This document shows positions 1-13,461 of a stretch of DNA of 64,000 nt, piece by piece. Every line of letters starts with the position of its first letter. The stretch's first letter is position 1. The notes below the pieces were generated by a model. The model searched no databases. It saw only the letters and a program-made list of their open reading frames with translations, and was not told the DNA's origin. The DNA comes from Desmodus rotundus. Lineage: Eukaryota; Chordata; Mammalia; Chiroptera; Phyllostomidae. The stretch lies in assembly GCF_022682495.2 (NCBI RefSeq), contig NC_071391.1, positions 40,772,498 through 40,836,497 of the forward strand, given 5' to 3'. A program made the translations under genes and the position numbers.

Positions 1-705
<705 letters not shown>

Positions 706-904
706 TAGCTTATATAGTTTTTATTAAAAAATAGTCCATTTCTCTCATCTTCTGACAAGTTAAAAAAATTACTGAATCTTGACACATTTCTGAAATGGGT
801 ATCTGCAAACTTAGCATATCGAACAGGGAGCTCTTGAGTCACCACCTTGTATAAACATATTAGGTAATGCTCAGCGTAAGATGCTTGTGTGCCGTCCACA
901 TAGA

Positions 905-1280
905 GATATCAAATAGGTCTGGAGCCGGAAAAGCCTGTGTTTGGGAATCGGGAGTAGGTAGATGCCATAAAAAGCTATTAGGCTGAAGAGATAAATTAGG
1001 AAGAAAATACAGATAGAAAGGAAAAGAGACCTCAGCACCCTGCTTTTAGATACTACATTTAGTAGAGGAGAAGCTAGCAATTGAGGCTGGGAAAGAGTAT
1101 CTGACGAGGGGGGAAGAAAATTGCAAGAGTGGTGCCGGGAAGTTAAGTGAGAAAAATGTTTGAGAAAGTGAGAACAGTCAGCTCCCAGGTAAATGCTGCT
1201 GAGAGGTCAAGATCAGAATGAGACGTTTCCATTAGACCAGCCAACAGAGCGGTGGGTGGTGACCTGAAGGCCCAGGTAAG
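905..1280 (+). repeat. Old mammalian interspersed repeat, family unresolved (copy 1)
   Basis: Purine-rich text including 'aaatgctgctgagaggtcaa' followed by a run of gac/gtg words matches the late part of a long, old, non-coding mammalian repeat whose start-type text (see 31.2 kb) also occurs in this window. I recognise the pattern but cannot assign the Repbase family from memory. Confidence 0.4.
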
Positions 1281-2504
1281 TTTAGATTCCATACATTTAT
1301 AGTGATATCACTCTTCTTTGAAATTTTCTAATTTTCCTTTGGCAATTTCTAATCACCTCTTTGAGTAATATTTTTTTCTCCAAGGCTAAAAAAAATTAGT
1401 CTTCGCACAAAAATGGGTCCTTTCTGCCCTCTTTTATGAATATGTTGATCTCTCAGATCATTCTGTGCCATCAGTATTTCTGCCCGAAGTACCTGTGCAA
1501 ATGAGCTAGCAGCTAGACAGGTCGTTGCAGGACTGCACTGAGTAGATTTGTACAGCAAGATCAAAAATCGGAAAACAGATGGTATGCCTTAGAAATCTCT
1601 CTCTTTTCAGCATCACACAACATTTGGGTTTGGCCATGTAATTATTTGTGTTCTAATTAGTACAGCTTTATTTCTGGCTTTGGTCATTTTTCCAGAAGTC
1701 TCCATCTTTGAGCCTCCATAACATTTGTTTCTATGTAGTCTTTGCCAAGTGGATGGAGACGTGACAGATAGCGTGTACTATATCAGACTCTCCTAAGGAG
1801 TTCAGTGTATGAAGTTTAGAATACCAGCATTTTATAAACTTCTAAAAGGCAACACTCTTTTCTTCTTAACCACTTGAAGTCTTACTTCATATCCTCTGTT
1901 TGAAATAACCTAAAGGGAACATGTTAGTTCTCTCAGTGCCTTGCTGCTTTATAACCAGAGCTTATCTTTTGCAATATCTAACACACAGTAACATTTTTTT
2001 TCAAAGAGCTTTATCGGATAAAAAGTTTCTAGGGTTTAACCTATGTATTGTCCATTTTGAAATATGGTACATATCTGAAGAGTATTCTATGTACATTTAA
2101 GCGAATGGAACTTAAAATAAACACGTATTGTCATTCCAATTTTAAAAGTCCAAAGATCAGATGTAAGGAAAAATAACCGAGAAACGACTTTCCTACAAGG
2201 AAGAGTTTGATGGTGACTCACATTGCCAGGAGTGCCCCGATACCCCCCTGTGTCCGCTTCTTCCCTGTTTCCTCTTCACTCTCAATGGCAGTTCAGGAGT
2301 TTATTCCCTTTTATTAGATGAATACAGTTGCCTCTTGGTGTTCCTTCAAGTCCCCTGGTGACAACCGGCACCAAGAATTTGCATTTTAAACAAGTTTCCC
2401 AGTTATTTTTAATGCCTGCTTATATTTAAGAACCCTGCTATAAATTAAGGAAACATTTTTCTTCTGTGGCTTGTCAAGAACGTTTCCAGATTTTTAGCTC
2501 TATT

Positions 2505-2890
2505 GGCATTCTTCAGGCATTCAGTAATTTTTTTTGGTGCCCACCACATGCCAGGACCTTTGCTAGGTGATGAAATGTAGCTGTAGACATGTAGGACATG
2601 GTCTCTGACAGAAGGAGCCCACAGTCTAGTAAGGGAGGTATGCTATGTATAAGACACAATGCAAGGGAGAAAGTGATAAATGACCTAAGAAATTGCCAAA
2701 CGACCAGAGGTGCAGAGGCAAGCAAGTGTGAAAATAGGAAGTTCAATTTGACTGGCAGATTAAGATGCTTGAAGGAAAGAAGTGGGAAATAAGACTTTTA
2801 GAAAAGGAAAGAAAATTGTGTGGGGGACTTGCATCTCAGGCTAGATAGAATTTTAACTTCCTTTCATAAGTAGTGGAGACCAATTATAGG
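2505..2890 (+). repeat. Old mammalian interspersed repeat, family unresolved (copy 2)
   Basis: It starts with a degraded 'cattcagtaa...gtgcccaccacatgccagg' head, then 'ggagcccacagtctagtaag', then purine-rich text. This is the same order of words as the copy at 31.2 kb, so the two are probably the same family. Confidence 0.45.
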
Positions 2891-3514
2891 CTCTTTGAAA
2901 TGAAGGAAATTATTGTTATAGTGTATAAGCCTTGCACGGTGGCTCATTTTAAATGGGACAAGTGCCATTTAAATGTCTATATTGATTTTAACAAGTATCT
3001 TTTTACTTAAACCACTGGACACTATCGGGGTACAAAGAAGAATAAAACGCAGTCTCTCCCGGGGAGTCATTCACTACAGATCATGGTGTACTTTGCTTTA
3101 TACTCACACTTTGCAAAGGTGCATGTACTCAGGGCGTCTAGGGTCTAATTTCCAGAACAGTGTGTCCTAATGTGTGAACAAGGCCCTTGTTCATTAATCC
3201 AAGAATTGCTATCCATGGTTTGGTCATTAGCTTTTGACCTTTAGCCTTAACATATATTCTCTACATAAGCAAATGGAAATTTTCTGATACCTAATTGATG
3301 GGTAGTTTTTTTCCTACTGTATATTTTCATTCTAAATATGTTTCTACTCAACCTTTATTTTACTATATTTAGTTATTCTTAAACTCCGAATTATGTATAT
3401 GAATATGCTGTTGAGGCCCTCTTAAAAGGCTTTTATAAAAATTATGTTAAGAAAAAACGCATGAACCAGAAACCTTGGGGATTTTCTCAACACTCAGTGA
3501 TTACTATGTACTTA

Positions 3515-3990
3515 ATAAGTCAACAAATCTTTACTGAGTAGCTGTTGTGTGCTGGTGCAGTCCTGGCCCACAGATCTCCCACAGCCCAGCAGAGGGTTTA
3601 AAACAGAAACGCTGGAGAACGAGTATATCATGTGTGTGTATAAATATATAAGTATGGACTCTGTGAGTTAAACATAGCATGTAATAAAATGGATTCTGTA
3701 AAATATGTAAATGTATACTCAGTATAAAAATATATTTTGCAGAGAGTATATAGTAGTAGTACTATTAGGTTTTCAAGGAGAGAGCTATTATTTCCTTTAG
3801 GGGACTGAAAAACTACTCAACGTGAAGGTAATATGTGACCTCGCTCTGAAAGAAAGGGAAAAAGTAGGAGTTAATGTTGGAGTCAGGCTGAGAAAGAGGG
3901 GGGTTCTGGATAGAAAGAACTTGACAAAGATTTAAAGACGGGAAAAGAAGTATATTCAGAGACTGTGAAGCGTATTAGCAGTTCTTTTCC
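3515..3990 (+). repeat. Old mammalian interspersed repeat, family unresolved (copy 3, disrupted)
   Basis: A head resembling 'caacaaatctttactgagta' followed by 'gtgtgctggtgcag' is present, then AT-rich text, then purine-rich 'ggtaatatgtgacct...gaaagaaag' text. It looks like a decayed copy of the type seen at 2.5 and 31.2 kb, interrupted in the middle. Confidence 0.3.
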
Positions 3991-4269
3991 TCTGGCACGC
4001 TGGAAGACCTGTAGGGAAGTGGTGGGGAACTACGCTGTAAAGACAGGTGGGGCTGTCTTGCTGCCGCCCTTGGCTTCCACAGAGAGGACTTTATATCTGA
4101 CTTGTTTGGACAAGGGGTTCCTCCTGAAAGGCAGTGAAGGACCATGGTCACAGCTAAATTCATGTGAATTTTCTTCTTTGTCCACCTGCATCCAAAAGTT
4201 CCTTTGTTCTTCCCCCAAGTGTCTGCCGTCCCACCCACCAGCAGCGTGCCAGAGTTCCAGGTCTGTTCT

Positions 4270-4480
4270 GCACCTTCTCATTGCGGTTTTAATCTGCATG
4301 TCATGAATTACAAATGAAATTGGTCACCCTTACTTATGCTCATTGGCCTTTTGGATGTCTTCTCCTGCAAAATGCCTGTTCAAGTCTTTTCCGCAGTTTT
4401 CTATAGGTTTTGTATCTTTTACTTACTGATTTGTAGAGGTTTGTTACATTTTCTTGATATGGGCCTTCTGTCACACACGC
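4270..4480 (-). repeat. Ancient L1 fragment (reverse orientation)
   Basis: The words 'ctcattgcggttttaatctgcatg', 'gcccttttggatgtcttct'-like and 'caagtcttttccgcagttt' follow the order of the reverse complement of an old L1 ORF2 3' region. It is strongly diverged with no usable frame. Sequence after 4480 (a short GC-rich stretch) no longer matches. Confidence 0.6.
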
Positions 4481-4737
4481 AACCGCATGAACAAGTGCGT
4501 GTACATCAACAAGCGCTGGCAGATACCGACTGACTGAGGAAAAACAACACGGAAAGGATCACCGTGGGTCCTCACCCAAGCAGATGACTTTGAGAAGAAC
4601 GGATCGCTGGAAGTTCGGGGTCTTGAAATTGATCCCTGCAAACCGTCCTTCCCACCCGTCCTTGGGAAGTCTTTATGTATAGCCAGATGTACGCATACAC
4701 CAATTTGAAGAATGTCAGTTTGGAATATATTGAGTTC

Positions 4738-4960
4738 ACTTTTATTTTTCCAGCTTCATTGAGATATAATTGACATATAACATTGTAAAATTTAAGATGT
4801 ACAACATAATGATATATGTATTAATTAGTAAATGATACCACAATAAGTTTAGTTAATATATCTATCATATCACAGTTACGATTTTTAAGATACACTCTCT
4901 TAGCAACTTTCAAATATGCGATTTACAATATAGTATTGAAGGCTCACAGCATCTCTAGCT
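4738..4960 (-). repeat. L1M 3' UTR fragment (reverse orientation)
   Basis: The words 'ttcattgagatataattgac', 'atataacattgtaaaattta' and 'accacaataagtttagttaa' are characteristic of mammalian-wide L1M 3' UTRs read in reverse. The same family appears again near 57.7 kb. Confidence 0.7.
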
Positions 4961-5339
4961 AGAAGTTCTTAGCAGGCGATTGGAAATGAGCTTCTAGAAT
5001 AATGGTGTATTACTAAATCTCTCAGGCTGTTTCCTCCTGAAGAATAGGAATATCAACACCAACCTGTGTACTCACATAGTTGCTGTACTTGTAGGGGAAA
5101 AAATCACTGGCTTTGTCAGAAAAAAATTAAAGTAGCATACAATTGCTTACTTTAGTGGTTGCTACTACCTTGATGTGCTGTTGCCTTGGACTCGTTGAGA
5201 CCCATTAGGATAGGTTGGGTGATTTTATTGGATGCTATCAGTTCTTTGTGGGTATCTGCAACTTACATTATTTCTCTCCTACTGTAATTTACATTAATTA
5301 TTGGTCATATAAAAGTAATAGTTGAGACTAACCATGGCA

Positions 5340-5740
5340 AATGATTTAAATGATAAACAAAACAGAAAAAAATAACTTTCTCCTTCCATTAACCTCATTC
5401 CCTCTTACTAAAGATAACCATTCTTAAGTCTCTTATGTGTTCTTTCAGAAACATTCTATACATCTTTGTGTATATATTTTGCACAAATGGGTTCATATTA
5501 TGCAAACTATTATTTTTTATCTAATATATCTTGATAGGATTTCCTTATTTTAAAAAAAGAGCATTGTATTCCAAACTATGGATACAATATTATTTTGTGA
5601 GTAATCCCCAGTGAGTATGGATCATTTAAATTGTTTCATATCTTTCCTATTACAAACAGTGGTGCGATAAATGTTCTTGTAAATACATGTTTGCACACTG
5701 TGTCAGCATAGCTATCGGGTAAATTCTGAGCAGTGGAGTT
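5340..5740 (-). repeat. Ancient L1 fragment (reverse orientation)
   Basis: The order of 'attgtattccaaactatgga', 'attacaaacagtggtgcgat', 'aaatgttcttgtaaatacat' and 'agtggagttgctggccagag' follows an old L1 in reverse complement. It is heavily diverged and non-coding. Confidence 0.55.
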
Positions 5741-6314
5741 GCTGGCCAGAGAGAATGTGCATTACACCGAGGCTGCTGCCGACTCACCCTTCTGTAGGAA
5801 GCGAGTGAATGAGAGAGCCTGTTTCCCCACCCCTCTCCAGAATAGGCTGTTACCAAACTCAGATGCATGTCCGTCGGTCAGGTGGAAACTGACATCTCAT
5901 TGTTTGGATTTGGATTTGGTGGGGTTTTTTACATAAATTGACTATTCTATTTTTCTACTGAAAAGACTACCCCTAGCAACACTACAAAATGAAGAGTTCT
6001 AGCTATTTACAAAAAGTAGAAAATGATGACTGTGGGCTAGAGATCCTGCGTGTTTCCTTTTAGTTTTGCCAGTTTTATGTTTTGTACCACCTCACCGTAG
6101 CTCACACATGTCATTCACTTAAAAAAAAAATACCTGTCTGCAAAACACTGGCAGATTTTGTTAGATGGGGACATGTCTGGGTCTCCATTTGTGGAGCCTG
6201 TCCACTCAGGTATTAAATCCAAATCTTAGTATTTGACCAGTGCTTCTCCATGAATGTCTATTTCTCCAGTTTTAAAAATAAAATATTCTCAACTTTCTGT
6301 TAAACAAGTGGAAT

Positions 6315-6495
6315 GTTTTTTCCTTTTCTTTTTATTATTATTCAGTTACAGTGGTCCCCATTTTTCCCCATTACTTTCCCGGCCCTGCACCTTCCACATT
6401 CAGTCCCAGCCCCGCTGTGGTCTTTGTCCATGGGTCCTTTATACAGGTTCCTTGACTTGACCTTTCCCCTTTCTCCCCATTATATATTAACCAGG
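6315..6495 (-). repeat. Bat-type L1 3' end (reverse orientation)
   Basis: The segment 'tttattattattcagttaca' through 'tccatgggtcctttatacag' and 'cttgacttgacctttcccct' matches the antisense 3' end of an L1 lineage abundant in bats, here severely 5'-truncated. It is less diverged than the L1M pieces around it, so probably younger. Confidence 0.65.
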
Positions 6496-7880
6496 AGGTG
6501 GGTTTTGTACTTGTGATAGCCTCAGATTATCTGCCTGTTACTGCTGCCTTCTTGCCACTAGCTCCGTGATAGTTGATGAGTTCAGTGTCTGACCCTCCGA
6601 ATAAAGCCAGTAAAGGGAGTTCAGGGGCTAGTGTGCTGACGGTGAGGTGACATGCAGTCTACAGTGTCTGTCCTGACAATTCCACCCATTTTTGTTTGGT
6701 TCATTGGCTCATTTGTAATTTCTGTTGGACCTAGAAGGCTGATGACACATGCCTCCGGGCCAGTTATTGACTGGTCAGTCCAAGTATTTGAGGCAAGTCC
6801 TCTTCCAACTCCTGGCAGCAAGAGGCGGCAGGGGTGGGGGAAGGCAGGGGGAGTAGTCTAGTAAGTTATTGGCTGGACTTTAGACAACAGGGAAAGTCTG
6901 GAATCGATACTACCATTTGATATCACAAATGAATATAGGAAGCAAAGAGTTAAAAATAATAGAGTGTTTTGAGGTGATAATGCTCCTCTTCCGGATCCAC
7001 AGTCTCTTTGGAATGAGAAATAGGGTCATTTCATGGAGTACAAAGGCACTCTAGGCATGTAGAGTGTCAGTCACCAACCTCCTGGGGGTACGTGTATGTA
7101 AACTGAGCATTTGGGAGATTGCTAGGGAGGCAGAATCAAGATAATACAGGAGTCCTTGCTCTTCGCAGTAGTGCACGACTATAAGAATAATGCAAGTTGA
7201 AACTGTGCAAAGTGATTTTAATAATCAGTGGAAATATTTTGATTGTTCCATGATTTAAAAAAAAATTTGTTAAATATTGAAAACATCCTAACTGCTGATT
7301 ACAAACATCAGAGAATTAAAAGTAGAACTAATATTTTTAGTGCACTATAATTTAAAACGTTAGAAATGCTGAGAATTAAAGAATCTTATTTTTTGGTAAA
7401 AAATCTTTATCGAGATTGGTTTAATCAGTGCTTGCCTTCTTCTCGTCATATTACTGACAATGCAGAGCGGACGTTGTTTTCACGCCCTGGCGGATAGATT
7501 GTCCTGCTGTTTTTGCCAAGTCTGGGTCAGCTTCCGACATTTTATCCCTTGTGTTTTCAGTGTTGTGAAGTAGCTCTGAAAAGCTCTGAGGCCGAATCCT
7601 GTGTACTAGCATTCCAGGACTCTGGACCCTGTGATTCCGTGAAAACTAGGGCTGGAGGCCACGATGGAGCCAGGAGGTTGTAGTGCAGACTAGCTGGATC
7701 ATAAGGGTCAAGCAGAGCGGTGGGCAGCCCCCGGGCGACCAGAACCCCTTCAGATGAGAGCTGAGGTGATGTGCCGCTGTAAATGATTTCAGCTCTTTTG
7801 TGGTCTTTGAGCCTCTGTGCTTCATTTGAATTTAAGTTGGCAACATCTGTGGGGCTTTTTCCTATTTTACTGTTTTGTTG

Positions 7881-8085
7881 TATTTTTTAAAAATTGTTAT
7901 TGAATTTATTGGGGTGACATTGATTAATAAAATTACATAGGTTTCAAGTGTACAATTCTAACAGAATAAATCATCTATATATTGTATTGTGCTCACCACC
8001 CAAAGTCAAGTCTCTTTCTGTCACCATTTATCCCCTCTTTACCCACGTCTACCTCTCCCCACCCTCTTTTCCCTCTTGTAATCAC
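7881..8085 (-). repeat. Bat-type L1 3' end, second subfamily (reverse orientation)
   Basis: Features are 'ttgaatttattggggtgaca', 'aggtttcaagtgtacaattc', 'catctatatattgtattgtg' and 'tcaccacccaaagtcaagtc'. This is the antisense of the L1 3' end common in bat genomes. It is a short truncated copy; the + strand open frame at 7948-8259 lies mostly inside it and is not a gene. Confidence 0.75.
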
Positions 8086-8689
8086 CATACTGAAGAAGTT
8101 GGCAATGTCTTTGGAAGTTCTGGGATACTCAGCAGAGATGACTTTCAGATTGAGCCCCGAAGGAAAGGCAGGCCATGGGTTGGCAGAAGGCATGATTGGG
8201 GCATTCTGGAAGTAAGTGGTAGGGGATGCTTAAGTGCAGTCAGAAGTAGGGTGCTGTGAAGTTGTTAACACTAAAGACCTTCTTAAAACAGGATGAAATA
8301 AAAGAACCACAGGGAATTAATTGCATGATGATCCTCATTTAGTTATCACTACTTAATGTTTGCCTTCAACCACGAATATGTTAAACTCTGAAAATCCTCG
8401 ACAGTGCAGTCACACGGCCGCCGGTGAAGTATCCTGTCTCATAGTATCTGGGTCACCGAAGCTCAGTGCTTCGATCCACCCACTTACAAATTAACGTAGA
8501 AGCACTCCCTAGCTGTACTCACATCTGAGCTTCCCATGTTAACCTAAGTGTGACCCAAACTTCTTCTCCAAACTTTCTCTACTAATCTGAGTTAGGAGAA
8601 AAATTATTTAAGTCATATACTTAGTCTAGCAGAAGTCACTTAAGACTGCATTCCTGTAGTTCTTAGCACTAACTGGAATAGCAGTACCG

Positions 8690-8985
8690 TGTTTTGCCGT
8701 GTATAATGCGCTCCCATGTTTAGTGTGCACCGAAGCTTTTAGCGAAAACTTTCAGGATGAAAATCTTTCACTTTAATTTTTAATTCAATTATTTATTTAT
8801 TTATATTTAGGAACAAAATGGATTATCATATTTCAGGGTATTATTTGGCATATGGATATCATTATTGTTTTCTAGAGTTACATGTTTAATGCATAAGCAT
8901 AAATAAAAAAATTAAAAAACATTTATATATATGGAATTAGTACTATCCATGTATAATGTGCCTCCTTATTTTTCCTCATGGCTAA
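8690..8985. repeat. Possible DNA-transposon remnant with repeated end motif
   Basis: An 18-base word (8698-8715, cgtgtataatgcgctccc) recurs at 8948-8965 as catgtataatgtgcctcc, 14 of 18 identical and in the same orientation, about 250 bases apart. The space between is AT-rich. I associate such 'gtgtataatgcgc' ends with short non-autonomous DNA elements in mammals but cannot name the family. Direct rather than inverted orientation is unusual for terminal repeats. Confidence 0.35.
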
Positions 8986-9390
8986 GTGTTTCAGTGAACA
9001 AAAGGCTTTCTAATCAAGCATCCGTATCCTTGGACACAGCCCTTGACTAATAACTGAATTTAGATTTTCTACCTAGACATTTTGATATTTTGTAAGCTTG
9101 CCCTTGGTGTCGGATCTACTAGACTTTGGGGAGCTTCACTCATTCTTGCACCTTCCCTGCTACTTGTGTAAGGGCGGTGCTATCGGGGGCTTCGGGTCTG
9201 GGGACTTGCCCTGTCTGGGGTCTTTCTCAGTACGGGGGGTGTGCTCCAACGGGTCAGCAGATTTGCCATTCTTCAGCATTATGATATTTCTATGTGACTT
9301 ACTGAACTTGGGAGAATATATTACTAAAAGATGTAAGAATCCTTTTAATTTTCCAAACTGTTTATAACACCAAAAATTCATTAACATTAG

Positions 9391-9597
9391 GGCAATACAC
9401 GTTCTTCGGCGAGACCAACCAATGTGTTAGAAATGATGAAAGAATGGAAAAATAATCCTGGGAGTGATGAAGAAAACGCAGCAGAGCAAAAGAACAAGTG
9501 GTCCAATCAAGAAAAGTTGGAAGGTTCCCACCTCAGCAGACCTGGCAGAGCTGCCCGAGATGTCGCCAGCACTTCAGATGAAGACGAGGAGAAACAG
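9391..9597 (+). CDS. STK33: STK33 coding exon, acidic C-terminal tail
   Basis: This exon has 207 bases and 69 codons, starting G-N-T-R-S-S-A-R-P-T-N-V-L-E-M-M-K-E-W and ending T-S-D-E-D-E-E-K-Q. It follows acceptor ...aacattag and ends at donor gtagga. The first half (R-P-T-N-V-L-E-M-M-K-E-W-K-N-N-P) matches human STK33 almost exactly. The second half is a low-complexity, Lys/Glu/Ser-rich tail with weaker similarity. The S/T followed by D-E-D-E-E is a casein kinase 2-type consensus (motif seen; phosphorylation not shown). Flanking exons join in frame at both ends in phase 0. Confidence 0.95.
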
Positions 9598-10805
9598 GTA
9601 GGAAGAACCAGCAGAACCAGTAGGAAGAACAGTTGTTTCTTTCTCCAAACTGTGAAATACCCTGCCAACACTTGGAACATTTTGTGCCAAAATGTTCTTT
9701 TTTTGTTGGTGTTCGTAGCAAAGGCCCTACGTGATGAAACAAGTAAAGTTCTTTCCTCCCTCAGGACCGTCATGATGTAGCAATGCTGCCTGCGTGTTTA
9801 AGATCCCCGTGTGGAGGGCAGGGGTCTGCAAAGGGAGAGATAATACAGATTTCAGGCTGTGGGGGCCACAGTAGTGTGTCAGAGCTTCTCAACTCTGATA
9901 CTGTAGCATGAGAACAGGCACAGGCAATTTTAGAATTTAGAAACAGGTGATCTGTCAGATTCAGCCCACGGGTTAAAATGACCAATTTTTTACTTTACCA
10001 GGCTGCACAATTTGGAATGTGTTACTTAGGCGAAGAATTATTACATTATCTAGTTAATTGTTTCTAGTTTTTTGATATCTAAAACTACTTAATGTAGGTT
10101 TATCATGTTGTTTTATTAGATTTAAATAATAGTTTTTATTATTTTTGGTGAATAAACTTTTGTAACATTCTGATTGATTCTAGATTGTGTTCTGCTAACT
10201 GGATATTTTTACAACATACCCAAACACTTCCTGTGTTTGTGGGAAAAGTTTTCTGCATGTTTATTTTCTTTCGTGTCTTGAAATCTGAATGCGTTTTGGC
10301 TGTTCTTTAATGATTGAGCACCCTGCCGGTGGGGGCTGTGTTCACGTTCGGGCAGCCCAGACCTCCTGTGGGGAGTTGCTACTTTTTGGTTCTTGGAGCG
10401 GGGCTGAAAGGGTAAGGCCTGGCCTCACCCAGTGAGGTGCAGCGCTGCCAGCCCACACCTTCCGTTCTCGGAATCCCATCAGAAACGGGCAGAAAGAGAC
10501 CTAGTAGAGTGATTAATTGATTTTGATGTACTGGTTGGGAACTTCATCTACTTGGTAGCAAATGTTTAGATAGTAAGCTTAATGTTTAATGATTCAGGTA
10601 TTTTGAAATAATCATATTTTTGCCGCAATGTAAACATAAATTTATTGAGATCCCTTTTTCCTCTGTAGTCTGTTAACAGCTCCTGCAGTGCTTGGCCGCT
10701 TTGTGTATTTTCTTTCCTGTTAAAAATGGTATTTTAAAGACCCACATTTGCATTTTCTTATTGAACATAATTTGAAGATTTTCCTATTAGCTGGCTTAGC
10801 ATTTT

Positions 10806-10964
10806 ATACACACATATACATATGCACACACGTATACACACATACATCACACACACATGTTTACATACTCATATGTACAGATTACACATATACACTCCCA
10901 TGCATCTACATATATCAACATATATACAAACACATACTTACACACACATGCATGCACACATATT
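10806..10964. repeat. Degenerate (CA/TA)-rich microsatellite
   Basis: Alternating purine-pyrimidine text built from caca, cata and tgca words over about 160 bases, with many interruptions. The open frame across it (10748-10981) reads His/Thr/Tyr-rich and is an artefact of the repeat. Confidence 0.85.
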
Positions 10965-11537
10965 ATCTTTTGAAGTCTTAGGTTATATCTCTGTTTGTCG
11001 CTGAATCTGGCATGAAATACCCTTGAGAACCAAATGTCTGGCTGTCTTTCCTCACCTTTTCCACCGCTCTGTCACACGTCTGCTCTCTCCTCCGCTTCCC
11101 CCCCAAGTCACACAGTGATGGGACTCGCTAAGCTGTTCTCAGCTACTTCCAACTAGGGAACAGAAGAATTGGAATTTGAGGAGCTTATCGATGATAGAGC
11201 TATACCCAGTGGGTTGAAAATTCAAGAATATAGATTTATATCCAACAGGAAGAACTTGTCCACAGTCAGAGCTCATCTGCAATAGAACGGGCTGGACCAG
11301 GGAGAGTGGACCCCACCTCCCAGTTATTGGAGGTGTTCAGGCAGACTCTGGAAAGCTACTTGCTATAAATGCTATAGCAGAAATTCCTGCAAGATGGGCA
11401 GGACTTTGCTCTGGAAACTAAGGAGTGACTAAGGAACTTTCCCATGCTTAAGTTTAGACTGTGATATCTTAGGAGGAATACCTTTTCCTATTTGGGAATT
11501 TTTCTTAAAAGTGTTACCACTTAAAAGAAAGAATTCT

Positions 11538-11736
11538 TGCCTTGGCCGGGGACCCAGTTGGTTGAAGCCTTGTACCATGCACCAAAGGGTTGTGGGTTCA
11601 ATCCCCAGTCAGGGCACACGCCTAGGGTGGGGCACATACTGGAGGCAGTCAGTGTGATCGTTCTCTCTCACATTGATGCTTCTTTCTCTCTCTCTAAAAT
11701 CAACAAAAACATATTCTCAGGCGAGGATAAAAAAGA
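11538..11736 (+). mobile_element. VES-type bat SINE with target-site duplication
   Basis: The head 'ccttggccggggacccagtt' is followed by 'gtgggttcaatccccagtca' (Pol III box B region derived from a tRNA), then a pyrimidine-rich stretch 'ttctttctctctctct' and an A-rich tail. The 10-base repeat aaagaattct at 11528-11537 and 11737-11746 flanks it exactly as a retrotransposition target-site duplication. The open frame 11537-11830 is this SINE. Confidence 0.92.
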
Positions 11737-13461
11737 AAAGAATTCTCATGCATTTAATATACTAAGATTTTTTCCAAGGATTTTTATGAATAAATATGAT
11801 ACTTTGCTAATTATATTGAGTTTATGTTAAGAAATTATGTCTTTGAAATCCTTTATTAATGGCAGGTAATGCAATATAAAGTTCTAAAGAGAAAACTGAA
11901 AATAGGGTGACCAGTTACTCTTGAGTCCATACAGGATTCATATAGTAATTAATATTCTTAAGAGTGGAATTTTAATTTTATTGAAGTTTATTCTGTGAAT
12001 ATTGAAATACTTCCCATGGGAAAATTTTGTTTGTTAAAATTATATTATACAGACTATATGATATGATAACATGAATAACCTATACCTACTAAATTAAGAA
12101 TATGTGTATGATTATCTTTCCATTAAAATCTTTGAAATTTGGCTTTAATTTACACGGAAATCTGTCAGCAGTTCCTACTCTCCATTGTATCATTGTTCTC
12201 CCTTCTGGAGAATCTTACAAATCCGTTTAGAGGTCTGAATGTTGTATTTCTCACAAGTCAGGAAAATTACGTTTTTTAGATAAGTGGCAGAACTCTTGGA
12301 AAACTAGCAGAGAAAGTGAGGATTTGTTGAAAAACAAAAACACTTGAACTGAGTAAGCACTTTTCTCTCTCTGTCCCTGAGAACCTGCTCCCTAGTTCCA
12401 AATGCCCTGGACGTTACAGAGAACACAGTCTGCGTCACACTTCACTTCTTCAAACTTATTTTCACGTAGTTGGCACCTGGCAGTGTCCTTTCTTTTCTTC
12501 TCCTCATTTCTAATTTTTTGTATATTTTAGGTAATGGCATTCTTTGAAGACAGATGTTCTTTCATGTATATCTTGTGTTTTCCAAGCCGAGCACGTCTAG
12601 ATAATGTTTGGTGCCATTGGTCACCCTCCGGAGTCCCTACAAATGGGTCCTTAATCTACTCTCTCAGACCCAAGACGTGGACTTCGACAGCAACATCCAC
12701 TCCTCTTCAAATGAGACGCTTGGCAGACCGTTGCTTCTTGCAGGAGCGTGCCTTTTAACATTCGGTCTTTAGTGATTTCTGATAAACAATACTGATACTT
12801 TCACTGTTTATTAAGCTCAGAAAACAATTTAATTGTTTGTGTGTCTATAATTAAAATGTACCTCCTCGTAATCATAGAAGGAGGGACTAGAAGCTCTGGG
12901 TGTGATTGAAGTACTATATTTGCCTTACAGAATTCCTGCTTCATAAAGGGGATGCTTCTTAGTTGTTAAATTATTTATTGAATGTAGTCAAATATGTTTT
13001 TTTATGAAAATGGAATTTTTTTTATTATTTTGTGATCATTTTTCTTGGCTGCAAACATGGCCTTTATGGTATGTCAGGTGATAGTACATGTAGCGATACT
13101 TTACCCAGTCTGGAAAGCAGACAGGCAAGGTGGCTTAGAGACTGAAAGTTATTTTGATCAATGAAATGTGTTCATATATTAGTTCTTCAAAGACAAGATG
13201 TGTTTGAATTTAGATAACATTGAACTTAAATAGTTGAGTTATCGTATATTGATATATTTCAATGAGGAAAAAGTCAGGTTTCATGGTATTTTAGTTGAGT
13301 AGGATAAAAATTTTTCTTTTCTTTACACATTAAATCTTAGCCCTCTGAGCTCAGGCGAATCTGTGCAGACTTGATGGTATTTTCACAATTTGGCTGGCTT
13401 TTGTTCTCCAATATTGAAGCATTGCAATCTGCTATATGTGTCCAAGCACTGAACTTAAAAT

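Noticed and set aside
4481..4560. Short coding-like stretch reading R-M-N-K-C-V-Y-I-N-K-R-W
   Set aside because: Only about 60 bases next to an L1 fragment, stop soon after, no acceptor or donor and no family recognised; too short to call a pseudogene.
7948..8259. 103-codon + strand open frame
   Set aside because: Its first two thirds are an antisense bat L1 3' end.
10748..11004. His/Thr/Tyr-rich open frames that could look like a metal-binding peptide
   Set aside because: They are translations of a degenerate CA/TA microsatellite.
11537..11830. 97-codon + strand open frame
   Set aside because: It is a VES SINE with its target-site duplication.
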